From Platanthera guangdongensis (taxonomy: Eukaryota > Streptophyta > Magnoliopsida > Asparagales > Orchidaceae), in NCBI GenBank assembly GCA_039583875.1, contig CM077151.1:120319519-120383518 (forward strand): a stretch of DNA of 64,000 nt. The letters are read 5' to 3'. The notes under the pieces were generated by a model. That model saw only the letters and a list, made by a program, of their open reading frames with translations, did not search any database and was not told the origin of the DNA. Each line of letters begins with the position of its first letter. The first letter of the stretch is position 1. A program made the translations under genes and the position numbers. This document shows, piece by piece, positions 10,821 to 22,741 of this stretch.

Positions 10821-13800
10821 GTTTTGTGATGATTCGGGACTCACTGGCGTGAGCACTGTTTGATACGGGTGCGTCGCATTCTTTTCTGTCTAGCGCGTTT
10901 ATTACGCGGCTTGGGATACCCAGTCGTGCAAAGACAGATAGCGTCAGAGTGGTGTTGCCGAATGGCTGTTGGATGCTTGCGGATAAAGCTTGCGATGTGG
11001 CGGTTCAAATAGGAAGTCGGGATTTCAGTTTGACTGCAGTTGTTTTGCCAATATCGGAATTCGATGTAATTTTTGGGATGGATTGGCTTGCAGAGCAGCG
11101 TGCCAAGATTGATTGCCAGTCCAAAGAAATCACGTTGGGCCAAAATACTGAACAGGAGACAAAGTTCGCGGGTATGCGAGGAGTAGGAGGGACATTGATG
11201 TCTGCACTCTAGGTCGTCAAGGCTGTTCGGAAGGGTGCGGAGTGTTACTTTGCACTACTTCAGGCTGTTGAGCATAAGGCCAGTGTGTGCGAGGTTTCGA
11301 TTGTGGCGGACTTTACAGATGTGTTTCCCACGGATCTCCCTGGGCTACCACCCCAGCGGGAGATTGACTTCACGATCGAGTTGGTGCCAGGTGCAAAACC
11401 TGTGGCCCGCTCTCCATATCGCGTTGCGCCAAAAGAGATGGCTGAATTGAAGGTTCAACTACAAGAAATGCTAGAGCAAGGTTATATACGCCCAAGCATG
11501 TCACCTTGGAGCGCGCCTGTGCTTTTTGTAAAGAAGAAAGACGGTGGGTTGCGGTTGTGTATCGATTACCGTGAACTGAATAAGCTGACCGAGAAGAATA
11601 AGTATCTGATACCCCGGATTGATGAGTTATTCGATCAGCTGGTGGGCTCAACCGTCTATTCGAAGTTGGACCTGAAGTTTGGTTATTACCAGTTGAGAAT
11701 TCGGGAAGGTGACATTCCCAAAACCGCATTTGGAACGCGTTACGGGCACTATGAATTCACCGTCATGCCATTTGGACTATGAAATGTGCCCTCGGTGTTT
11801 ATGGATTTGATGCACCGTATTTTTCGCGAGCACCTGGATCTGTTTGTGATTGTATTCATTGATGACATCCTGGTGTACTCGAAGTCGAAAGCTGAGCATG
11901 AGATTCACTTGCGGTTAGTGTTGAATATGTTGAGGCAAAATCAGCTCTATGCCAAGTTCTCGAAGTGCGAGTTTTGGCTATCGTCGGTGGCATTTCTAGG
12001 CCATGTGGTGAGTGGAGCGGGCATTGCAGTGGATCCAGCGAAGATAAGGGCCATACAGGAGTGGCCAATCTTGTCTTCCGTGGCCGAGGTCAGGAGTTTT
12101 CTTGGACTTGCGGGCTACTATAGATGATTTGTGGAAAACTTCTCGCGGATCGCTTTGCCGCTCACCACATTGATGCAAAAAAATCAGAAGTTCGTTTGGA
12201 CGCCAGAGTGCGCACGAGCTTTTGAAGAGCTGAAGGTTCGGTTGACCACGGCGCCGGTGTTGTCTTCGCCACGTGGAACCGACGGATTTATGATTTATAG
12301 TGATGCCTCAGGGAGCGACTTAGGCTGCGTTCTTCTGCAGAATGGAAAGGTTATTGCTTATGGCTCACGCCAGCTGAAGGTGCAAGAGCGAAATTATCTC
12401 GACCATGATTTAGAACTAGCGGCGGTGATTTTTGCACTCAAGTTGTGGCGACACAACCTTTATGGAGTGAAGGTAGAGATCTATACAGATCAGAAGAGTC
12501 TCAAGTATCTTTTGGAGCAGAAAGATTTGAATATGCGACAACGATGGTCGTTGGAGTTCCTTGGGGACTACACTTTCGAGATTCACTACACGCCCGGGAA
12601 GGGGAATGTTGTCGCGGATGCGTTGAGTTGGAGGGTTCCGGCTAGAGCAAATTGGTTACAAAGGCATGATGAACGTCTTATCCAGGAGTTGGAGGCGTTG
12701 GAGATTTATTGTGTTGACAAGAATTCCACTGCCACTGCATGTTTGAACTGGACTGAGGTGCAATGTGACCTTGTAGACCGAGTTCGACGGGCAATGGAGT
12801 TGGATGAAGATCTCTTACACTATGTGAATGAAGGGCCAAAGGGCAAATTCACCTGGAATGATGGTCTTTTGCGTAAAGAAGGACGTTTGTGCGTCCCGAA
12901 TGTGGGGAAATTGAGGGAGGAACTAATGTATGAAGCGCATTATACAAAGTATTCCATTCACCCCGGGAGCACGAAGATGTTCAATGATATGAAGAAGCTA
13001 TTCTGGTGGCCAGGGCTCAAGAGAGATGTTGCCCTTTATGTCTCTAAATGCCAAACATGTGCGATGGTGAAGGCGGAATGCCAAAAGCCGGGCGGTTATT
13101 TGAAGTCACTGCCGATCCCAGAGTGGAAATTTGATGATATTTCCATGGATTTTGTGCACGGGTTGTTAAGATCGCAGCGAGGAAATGATTCCATTTGGGT
13201 AATTGTTGACCGGCTAACGAAAGTGGCACATTTTCTCCCGAACAAGCGGGATGATTCAGTTGACAGTTTGGCAAAGTTATATGTTGACCAGATTGTGCGG
13301 CTTCACGGTGTTCCTCGGAGCATCGTAAGTGATCGAGATGGGCGCTTTATGTCAAATGATTGGAGGCTAGTTCACCGACTGTTGGGCACGAAATTGACTT
13401 TCAGTACGGCCTTTCATCCCCAAACGGATGGCCAAACTGAACGTACCAACAGAACAATGGAGGACATGCTCCGAATGTGCGCCCTTGATTTCGGAAAGAG
13501 ATGGGAAGATCATCTCTATATGGTAGAGTTTGCATATAATAACAGCTACCAGGGGAGAATTGGGATGGCACCATATGAAGCGTTATATGGAAGGAAGTGT
13601 CGTACTCCCTTGGCTTGGGTAGAAGCGGGCGAAGCTCGGATTTTTAAACCAAATGAGGTTGATGAAGCAAACTCAACCATACGGACGATTAGAGAGAAAT
13701 TGCTGATTGCTCAAGATCGACAAGCAAAGTACTACAACGCCAAACACCGGAACGTGGAATTTGCGGTTGGCGATTGGGTCTACTTGAAGATCAAGCCATT

Positions 13801-14185
13801 CAAAGGTGTCTCCCGGATTCGACGATTGAAAAAGTTGAGTCCAAGATATTTGGGTCCTTTTGAAGTGGTTGAGCGAGTTGGCGAAGCGGCTTATTGGCTA
13901 GCTCTATCGGCAGACTTGGGTGGATTACATGATGTATTTCACATCTCGGTGCTTCAGAAGGCCGTGAAAGATCCAGCTCAAGTGATCGCGGATGATCGTG
14001 TGCCGATGGAATATGGGCTAACAACGAGAGTTAGACCCATTCAGATCGAAGATCGAGCCGAGAAATAGTTGCGGAACAAGATAGTCGGCATGGTGAAAGT
14101 CCGATGGGATAACTGCGGCCGTAAAGAACAGACATGGGAGCGAGAGCAAACCATGCGAGAAGAGTTCCCTGAGCTGTGTTTGTAA
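10821..14185 (+). pseudogene. pol: Tekay-1 pol (protease, RT, RNaseH, integrase, chromodomain-like tail)
   Basis: One frame throughout with no frameshift, but five stops: TGA 10850, TAG 11210, TGA 11780, TGA 12125, TAG 14066. Four of them correspond to CGA or CAG in Tekay-2. Domains in order: protease (FDTGASHSF), RT ([12 protein letters not shown], catalytic [10 protein letters not shown]), RNaseH ([37 protein letters not shown]), integrase zinc site (H-x8-H...CQTC) and core ([22 protein letters not shown]). The tail LRNKIVGMVKVRWDN...TWERE matches the degenerate chromodomain typical of Tekay elements, which is thought to guide insertion into marked chromatin. Confidence 0.88.
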
Positions 14186-14290
14186 TCTGTAGAGAGGATG
14201 TTGTAACATAAAATTTTGGATGTTGTAACATTTTTCTTGCTGGTTACTGTTGCCTTCCTGTGTCTGAATTTCGAGGACGAAATTTCTTGT

Positions 14291-14302
14291 AGGAGGGGAG
14301 GA
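14291..14302 (+). other. Tekay-1 polypurine tract
   Basis: AGGAGGGGAGGA directly before the 3' LTR start (T at 14303, TG at 14304); primes plus-strand DNA synthesis. It follows a GAATTTCGAGGACGAAATT motif near 14268-14286 that is conserved in all Tekay copies here. Confidence 0.8.
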
Positions 14303-14303
14303 T

Positions 14304-15338
14304 TGTAACAGCCCAAATTTCTCAAACAGGAAATTTTAGGGTGACACGGCCTGGGACACGGGCGTGTCCCAGGGCGTGTCAAGCTGGGGTCGATGATTTG
14401 GCCGCGTAGTCGACGAAATTTGGAGTCGACGGTCGTTGAGTCGCGGACACGGCCTGCGACACGGGCGTGTCGCAGGGCGTGTCAAGGCCGTGTCGACTAT
14501 CGGCTTTACTGTCGATGATTTTTCGCTCGACGATGTGTCGAGAGGGGGCACACGGCCCAGGATACGGGCGTGTCCAAGACCGTGTCGTGTGCTCGACGAT
14601 TTGCTCGACGAGTGTCGAGTGTCGAGTGTCGAGTGTCGAGAGGTTGAACACGGCCTGGGACACGGGCGTGTCACAGGCCCTGTGAAGTCTCGGGATGTTT
14701 TGGGATTTTTTTCGCCCAGGCACACGGCCTCAGACACGGGCGTGTTCGAAGGAGTGTTGGGTGACACGGCCCATGACACGGGCGTGTTCCGTGGGCGTGT
14801 CACTGGTCTGGATAGGTCGGTTGACCACCGCTTGAGGCATACGGCCTGGGACACGGGCGTGTCACAGGCCGTGTCAGGTCAAAATCAGTGTTTTTGGCAA
14901 AATCGTGGCCGTCCATTCCTTCAGTCTGGATCCAAAGGCTGAGCTTCTTTCCTCTTTTCCTAAAGGCCAAAATCTGAGAGGTTATTCTCATTTTACTTGA
15001 CCTTGATCTTTCTTCAAGTTAAGAGAGAAAGGAGAGGAAGAAGAAGGAGGAGGAGGAAAGGGGGCTGCTGCTGGTGGTGTTGCGGTTTCCCGACAAGAAA
15101 TCCGAAGCTGGCGTTGAGGAGGAAACGCTCTTGCGAGTCTTTCAAGCAAGCTTTGAGTTCATGGCACCGAAGCGGTCCTCAAGGGTAACGACTTTTCTTC
15201 CTAGCCATGTGAAGGCTTTCTTTTGGCATATCTTTGTGATTCCCCCACCAAGAGGTGGCTGATTTTGGGAGTCATTTGGGTGATTCATGAAATCCTCTTT
15301 TGTTGGCATATAGATCCGAAAATGGAGTACGGAATAGG
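14304..15338 (+). repeat. Tekay-1 3' LTR, first part
   Basis: Aligns with 6843-8000 of the 5' LTR, but lacks 105 bp corresponding to about 7204-7308, between two copies of ACACGGCCTG. It ends at ATAGG (15334-15338), the target duplication of Tekay-2, and continues at 25218. Confidence 0.88.
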
Positions 15339-17819
15339 TGTAACAGCCTAAATTTCTGAAAAAGGAAATTGTTGGGTGACACGGCCTGGGACACGGGTGT
15401 GTCCCAGGGCGTGTCAGTTGACACGGCCTGCAACACGGGCGTGTTGCAGGGCGTGTCGAGGTTGTGTCGACGATCGACCTTTGTCTCGACGATTTTTCTC
15501 GCGTCGATGCGTCGAGAGGGGGCACACATCCCAGGACACGGGCGTGTCCAAGGCCGTGTCGTATGCTTGACGATTTTGTCTCGACGATCGTCTAGTGTCG
15601 AGAAGTGCGTGTTGAGTGTTGAACACGGCCTGTGACACGGGCGTGTCACAGGGCGTGTCAAATCAGGCGACGAACTCAGCCCGCCGAAGGTTTCGACAGG
15701 GCGTGTCTTTGTGCCGTGTCTGGGCACACGGCCTGGGACACGGGCGTGTCACAGGCCGTGTGAAGTCTCGGGATGATTTGGGATTTTTTTTCACCCAGGT
15801 ACACGGCCACAGACACGGGCGTGTCTGAAGGTGTGTTGGTGACACGGCCCATGGCATGGGCGTGTCCAATGGGCGTGTCACTGGTTTGGATAAGTCGGTT
15901 GACCACCGCTTGAGGCACACGGCCTGGCACACGGCCGTGTCAGAGGCCGTGTCGGGTCAAAATCAGTGAGTTTGGCAGAATCGTGGCCGTCAATTCCTTC
16001 AGTCTGGATCCAAGGGCTGAAGCTTCTTCCTCTTTTTCCTTAAAGGCCGAAATCAGAGAAGGATTCTCATTTTTCCTTGGCCTTAAGCTTTCTTCAAGTT
16101 AAGAGAGAGAAAGAGAGAGAGAAAGGAGGAGGAAGAAGAAAAGGGGGCTGCTGCTGGTGGTGCTGTTGTTTACCGACGAGAGATCCGAAGCCGGCGTTGC
16201 GGAGGAATCAATCTTGCGAGTCTTGCAAGCTAGCTTGGAGGTCATGGCACCGAAGCGGTCGTCAAGGGTAACGACTTTTCTTCCTAGCCATGTGAAGGCT
16301 TCCTTTTTGGCATATTTTGTGATTTCCTCCACCAAGAGGTGGCTGGTTTTGTAAATCTTTGGGTGGATGCTTGAAATCCCCTTTGTTAGCATATAGATCC
16401 GGAAATGGAGTACGGAATAGGCATGCTATGTGAAGCCCATCTGGACAGGTTGGTCTGGATTGGTGATGTTGCATACGAACCGGAGAAGACTCCGTGATAA
16501 ACGTGTAGTGTAAGGAGTCTACGGGTTATGCCTGCGAAAAGGAGTAGCAGGAAGTACTGGGGTGGTAGCCCAGGAAAATAGCCATGTGATGGTTTTGGGT
16601 CCAACCTGTGATTGAGGCACAGGAAGTACTGGTGGGACCAGGAAAGGCCCTTTTTGTGATGCTTGATGTCGTAGGGTGTCCACCTGTGAAGCGAGTAACA
16701 GGAAGTACTAGCATGAGAGCTAGGAAAGACCCCTGACATTTGTGCTTGTGCGGTGTCCACCTGTGGAGAGAGTCACAGGAAGTACTGGTGTGCCCAGGAA
16801 AGACCCGTTGTTGCTGTGAGGAAATGGGTATAGAGAAATACCCAGGCTTGAATGCCAAGAACAGGATTGGTGAGACCGACCCGCGCCTTTGATATAGCCA
16901 TGAGTACGCTGTACTCGGAGAAGGCAAGGCGATTTGAGCAACGGGGGGTGGAGGATCCGACCTGCGCTATGTCCGTCCGACGTGAGACCAAAAAGTGCGG
17001 TCTGTTGGAGCGCATAGCAAGAGTCTTCGGCCTGCGCGCCATGACACAATGGGGGGCTACGGGCCATCCCGGTGTAGGAAGACTAACTCCGGCTACACGC
17101 CATGGAGGAAATGCTCAAGAGAGTTACCGTTGGGTGATGACCCTGATACGGTGGTGGGCAAGAGGTTGCCAGAACACCAAGAATGTGCCCTGAGTGCACG
17201 GACCGTTGGGCCGGGTGGCGAACGGTTGTGATGGCTTGTGTGCGTGAAAGCACATTTTGATGATATAGTTTGCCATACTTGTGATCTAATATGCCTACAG
17301 AGAAGAATACCGTTGCCCCGAGAGAAGGGGTAGGGTCGTTATAATTTGGTCAGCTGAACGCTGACCGTTGCCTTTGTTTGCCACCGTTGGGTGGATTGTC
17401 CTTGTACAGGTGCTGGAGAGCCGAGCGGGATGCATAGAGGTTGATGTTCCTGCTGGTGTTGCTGCGATTGCTGCTAGCCCTCGAAGGCTAAATGTGTACT
17501 TTTGTGTGTTTTCTTTTCTTGTGGCCGGCCTGCGCGCCAATTGTTTAGGCCACTGTGTGAAAGCCATGTAAGGCCATAAGGCCAACTCTTTTGACTTGTT
17601 GTAAGACATTCCTATATGATATAAAATGTGGAGTTTTATGTTTGGACATTCATGAGGAGTTCAAGTTGTAGTCTAGGCTTCCGCTAGAATGCTTTGTGTT
17701 AGGTGCGATGCGCGACTCTGGTATCATCATGTACCTTCACCGACTGTTTTGTGATATATCATGTGGGGCCCCGGCCGGACCTTCTAGAATATATCATATG
17801 AACAGATGGGGTTGTTATA
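15339..17819 (+). repeat. Tekay-2 5' LTR
   Basis: Begins TGTAACAGCC and ends GTTGTTATA, where the family end is GTTGTTACA. The hairpin array (15376-15950) includes a copy in which two adjacent stem pairs changed together (CCTGCAACACG with CGTGTTGCAGG). No gene inside. Confidence 0.9.
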
Positions 17820-18038
17820 TTTTTGGTATCGGTCCTCTTGGTCGTTCCCTCTCGAAGTCGTGGTCGACTTCTTTTGTGGGGTGGCGAGCACGTGTTTGTG
17901 CACACCAAAGTCTACGAATGAACTCCTGAATGTCCATGATAGGAATGCATATTTGTGTGTTTGAGGAACCTGTGTGTTCTGATTTTGTGTTGCTTGCTTG
18001 GGTACGACTGCTAATGTGTGTGTCTTGTCCACCTTTAG

Positions 18039-19161
18039 GTGACACGAAGTGGAGCTGGGCCGTCTGAGTCCCAGCGTTCTGATGGAAGTACGGCACCAGC
18101 CGCGGTGCCTACACCTCCACCGTCTGCAGAACATGTGCGTTTAGTTGCGGAGGCCTTATTCACCATGATCCAAGGCCAGCCCCTTAGGCAGGAGCAAGCG
18201 GTTGTGAGGCCAGAACAGGTGGCGGCGAGGCCTGAACCTGTCGTGGTTATGGCCCCTCGAGCGGCTGAGAAGCAGCTAATGCGGTTTATGAGTTTCCATC
18301 CGCCTACGTTCTCGGGAGCGGGAACCCCGACGCAGGCTGAGGATTGGCTATCGCGTGTCAAGCGAGTGATGACGGCGATAGGAACGGCGGAGCATCAGAA
18401 AGTTACCTTATCCACCTTCTTGCTTGAAGGAGAAGCTCGATTATGGTGGGATGAGATGGAGTTGCATCACTTGGCGGGTCGTCCGTTAACCCAAGTGTCG
18501 ATGGAAGAATTCTCCAGGCTCTTCCTCGCGAAGCACCTTCCTGCGGCTCAGCGGATAGCCATGGAAAATGAATTCCAACGGTTGACTCAAGGTGATGGCA
18601 GTGTTGACGCGTACCTGCATGAATTTACTCGCTTAGGGCGGTATGCGGGTTCTATTTTTGCTGATGAGCAGAGGAAGACTAATCGGTTCTATGAAGGCCT
18701 GAGGGACGAGCTGAGGTTCCTTGTGTCAAGTTCTGTGAACCAAGGTTTCCAAGCGCTGGTTGACACCGCGACCGCGTTGGAAAAGGATATGAAGAGGGTG
18801 CAAGGGAAGAGAGCTTTGGCTGTGACGCAACCGGAGTGGAAGGCGCCCCGATCAGGAAAACCATTTTATAAGAAGAGATGGGGTAAGAAGTCCAAGCCTA
18901 GTGGACAAGCTCCTTCATCAGTTGCAACGGGAGCAACATCAGGGGCGACCTCCAAGCCAGACACCCGTATCTGCTTTAATTGTGGCCGGATGGGGCATAT
19001 TGCGCGAGATTGTCGGATGCCGCCAAAGAGTGAAAAGAAGGCGGGAGCATCTTATGCGGAAAAAGGAAAGGCGGTGGTGGATTCCTCTGCCTCGCAGACG
19101 CAACCCCGGGTCTACAATCTTGGCCTGCAAGAGGCCATCAAGCAGAGTGACGTGGTCACAG
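18039..19161 (+). CDS. gag: Tekay-2 gag
   Basis: Intact Gag frame, very close to Tekay-1 gag, with the same GTG opening after CCACCTTTAG and an upstream CTAAT motif. It has the Retrotrans_gag domain and a complete zinc knuckle [14 protein letters not shown] (Tekay-1 has E in place of G). Unspliced it would stop at TAG 19206. The exon is ended at 19161 because the next bases start a GT-AG intron that leads in frame into protease. Confidence 0.82.
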
Positions 19162-19253
19162 GTATGAGTTTAGTTTTGCATATGCTATTGTTTGTATGCT
19201 TTGCTTAGTACCCCATGTTTGCGGTTTGTGTGTGTGTGACATGTTTGTCATAG
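19162..19253 (+). other. Predicted intron between gag and protease (Tekay-2)
   Basis: 92 bp, GTATGAG...GTCATAG, in phase 1 within a Gly codon. The left end of the 11.7-kb duplicated block (19174) falls inside this intron. Confidence 0.6.
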
Positions 19254-22200
19254 GCTTTGTGATGATTCGGGACACGCTGGCGCGAGCACTGTTTGATACA
19301 GGTGCATCGCATTCTTTTCTGTCTAGTGAGTTTCTTACGCGGCTTGGGATACCCAGTCGTACAAAGGCAAATAGCGTCAGAGTGGTGTTGCCGAATGGTT
19401 GTTGGATGCTTGCGGATCAAGCTTGCGATGTGGCGGTTCAGTTCGGAAGTCGGGATTTTTGTTTAACCGCATTTGTTTTGCCAATATCGGAATTCGATGT
19501 GATTTTTGGGATGGATTGGCATGCGGAGCAGCATGCTATGATTGATTGCCAGTCCAAAGAAATCACGTTGGGCCAGAATACCGAACAGGAGACAAAGTTC
19601 GCGGGTATGCGAGGAGTGGGCGGGACGTTGATGTCTGCACTCCAGGTAGTCAAAGCTGTTCGGAAGGGTGCGGAGTGTTACTTTGCACTAATTCAGGCTG
19701 TTGAGCCTAAGGCCACTTTGTGCGAAGTTCCGATTGTGGCAGAATTTACAGATGTGTTTCCCACGGATCTCCCTGGGCTACCACCCCAGCGGGAGATTGA
19801 CTTCACAATTGAGTTGGTGCCAGGTGCGAAACCCGTGGCCCGCTCGCCATATCGCGTTGCGCCTAAAGAGATGGCTGAGTTGAAGGTTCAACTACAAGAA
19901 ATGCTAGAGCAAGGTTATATCTGCCCAAGTATGTCACCTTGGAGCGCGCCTGTGCTTTTTGCAAAGAAGAAAGATGGTGGGTTACGGTTGTGTATCGATT
20001 ACCGTGAATTGAATAAGCTGACCGAGAAGAATAAGTATCATATACCCCGGATTGATGAATTATTTGATCAGCTGGTGGGATCTACCGTCTATTCGAAGTT
20101 GGACCTGAAGTCTGGTTATTACCAGTTAAGAATTCGGGAAGGTGACATTCCCAAAACTGCATTTGGAACGCGTTATGGGCACTATGAGTTCACAGTCATG
20201 CCCTTTGGATTGTGTAATGCGCCCTCGGTGTTTATGGATCTGATGCACCGTATTTTTCGTGAGTACCTGGATCTGTTTGTGATAGTGTTTATTGATGATA
20301 TCCTGGTGTACTCAAAGTCCAAAGCCGAGCATGAGAGTCACTTGCGGTTGGTGTTGAACACGTTGAGGCAAAATCAGCTATATGCCAAGTTCTCGAAGTG
20401 CGAGTTTTGGCTATCGTCAGTGGCATTTTTAGGCCATGTGGTGAGTGGAGCGGGCATTGCAGTGGATCCAGCGAAGATAAGAGCCATCCAAGAGTGGCCA
20501 AGATTGTCTTCCATAGCCGAGGTCAGGAGTTTCCTTGGACTTGCGGGCTACTATAGACGATTTGTGGAGAACTTCTCACGGATCGCTTTGCCGCTAACCA
20601 CACTGACGCGAAAAGATCAGAAGTTCGTTTGGACGCCAGAGTGCGCACGAGCTTTTGAAGATCTGAAGGTTCGGTTGACCACGGCGCCGGTATTGTCTTC
20701 GCCATGTAGAACCGATGGCTTTGTGATTTATAGTGATGCCTCAGGGAGCGGCTTAGGCTGCGTTCTTCTGCAGAGCGGAAAGGTGATTGCTTATGGCTCA
20801 CGCCAACTAAAGGTGCACGAGCGAAACTATCCCGTCCATGATTTAGAATTAGCGGCGGTGATTTTTGCACTCAAGTTGTGGCGACACTACCTTTATGGAG
20901 TGAAGGTGGAGATCTATACCGATCATAAGAGCCTAAAGTATCTTTTGGAGCAAAAAGACTTGAACATGCGACAACGAAGGTGGTTGGAGTTCCTTGGGGA
21001 CTACACTTTTGAGATTCACTATACGCCCGGGAAGGGGAATGTTGTCGCGGATGCCTTGAGTCGGCGAGTTCCGGCTAGAGCAAATTGGTTACAAAGGCAT
21101 GATGAACGTCTTATCCAGGAACTGGAGGCATTGGAGATCTATTGTGTTGACAAGAATTCCACTGCCATTGCATGTTTGAACTGGACTGAGGTGCAATGTG
21201 ACCTTGCAGACCGAGTTCGACGGGCAACGGAGTTGGATGAAGATCTCTTGCGCTATGTGAATGAAGGGCCAGAAGGCAAATTCACCTGGAATGACGGTCT
21301 TTTGCGAAAAGAGGGCCGTTTGTGCGTCTCGAATGTGGGGAAATTGAGGGAAGAACTGTTATATGAAGCGCATTATACAAAATATTCCATTCACCCCGGG
21401 AGCACAAAGATGTTCAACGATATGAAGAAGCTATTCTGGTGGCCAGGGCTCAAGAAAGATGTTGCCCTTTATGTCTCTAAATGCCAAACATGTGCGATGG
21501 TGAAGGCGGAATGTCAAAAGCCGGGTGGATATTTGAAGTCACTGCCGATCCCAGTGTGGAAATTTGATGATATTTCCATGGATTTTGTGCATGGGTTGCC
21601 AAGATCGCAGTGAGGAAATGATTCCATTTGGGTGATTGTTGACCGGCTAACGAAAGTAGCACATTTTCTCCCGAACAGGCGGGATGATTCAGTAGAAAGT
21701 TTGGCAAAGTTATATGTTGACCAGATTGTGCGGCTTCACGGTGTTCCGCGGAGCATCGTAAGTGATCGAGATGGGCGCTTCACGTCAAATGATTGGAGGC
21801 TAGTTCACCGACTGTTGGGCACGAAGTTGACTTTCAGTACGACCTTTCATCCCCAAACGGATGGCCAAACTGAACGTACCAACAGAACAATGGAGGACAT
21901 GCTCCGAATGTGCGCCCTTGATTTCGGAAAGAGATGGGAAGATCACCTCTATATGGTCGAGTTTGCATATAATAACAGCTACCAAGCAAGCATTGGGATG
22001 GCACCATATGAAGCGCTATATGGACGGAAGTGTCGTACTCCCTTGGCTTGGGTAGAAGCGGGCGAAGCGCGGGTTGTTAAACCAAATGAGGTTGAGGAAG
22101 CAAACTCAACCATACGGACTATTCGAGAGAGATAGCTTATTGCTCAAGATCGACAAGCGAAGTACTACAACGCCAAGCACCGGAATGTAGAATTTGTGGT

Positions 22201-22618
22201 TGGCGATTGGGTCTACTTGAAGATCAAGCCATTCAAAGGTGTCTCCAGGATTCGACGATTGAAAAAGTTGAGTCCCAGATATTTGGGTCCGTTTGAAGTG
22301 GTTGAGCGAGTTGGCGAAGCGGCTTTTCGGCTAGCTCTGTCGGCGGACTTGGGTGGGTTACATGATGTCTTTCACATCTCGGTACTTCGGAAGGCCGTGA
22401 AAGATCCAACTCAAGTGATCGCGGATGATCGTGTGCCGGTGGAGTATGGGCTAACAACAAGAGTTAGACCCATCCAGATCGAAGATCGAGCCGAAAAACA
22501 GTTGCGGAACAAGACGGTCGGTATGGTAAAAGTTCGGTGGGACAACTGCGGCCGTGAAGAACTGACATGGGAGCGCGAGCAGACCATGCAAGAAGAGTTC
22601 CTTGAGCTGTTTTTGTAA
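19254..22618 (+). pseudogene. pol: Tekay-2 pol, two stop codons
   Basis: Single frame from protease to the chromodomain-like tail, ending TAA 22616. Stops: TGA 21611 (CGA in Tekay-1) at the start of the integrase core, and TAG 22133 (TTG in Tekay-1). Motifs: protease [23 protein letters not shown] and [10 protein letters not shown]; RNase[15 protein letters not shown] and [10 protein letters not shown]; integrase zinc site, [35 protein letters not shown] and FHISVLRK; then LRNKTVGMVKVRWDN...LTWERE. The best preserved pol in the window; not functional without readthrough of both stops. Confidence 0.9.
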
Positions 22619-22728
22619 CCTGTAGCAAGAATGTTGTAACATAAACTTTTATATATATGTTGTCACATTTTTCTTGCAGTTTTCTATTGCCTTTCCTATG
22701 TCTGAATTTCGAGGACGAAATTTCTTGT

Positions 22729-22740
22729 AGGAGGGGACGA
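22729..22740 (+). other. Tekay-2 polypurine tract
   Basis: AGGAGGGGACGA immediately before the 3' LTR (22742). Confidence 0.75.
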
Positions 22741-22741
22741 T

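Noticed and set aside
14336..14854. 172-residue minus-strand open frame rich in [11 protein letters not shown] repeats (also at 15272-15727, 22696-23130, 34153-34740)
   Set aside because: By-product of the GC-rich hairpin array; follows the DNA repeat in several frames and on both strands, with no independent coding signal.
19190..19256. Programmed ribosomal frameshift between gag and pol of Tekay-2
   Set aside because: The frames are offset, but no slippery heptamer was seen, and the extra residues would be non-conserved; the intron reading restores the family pattern exactly. Not excluded experimentally.
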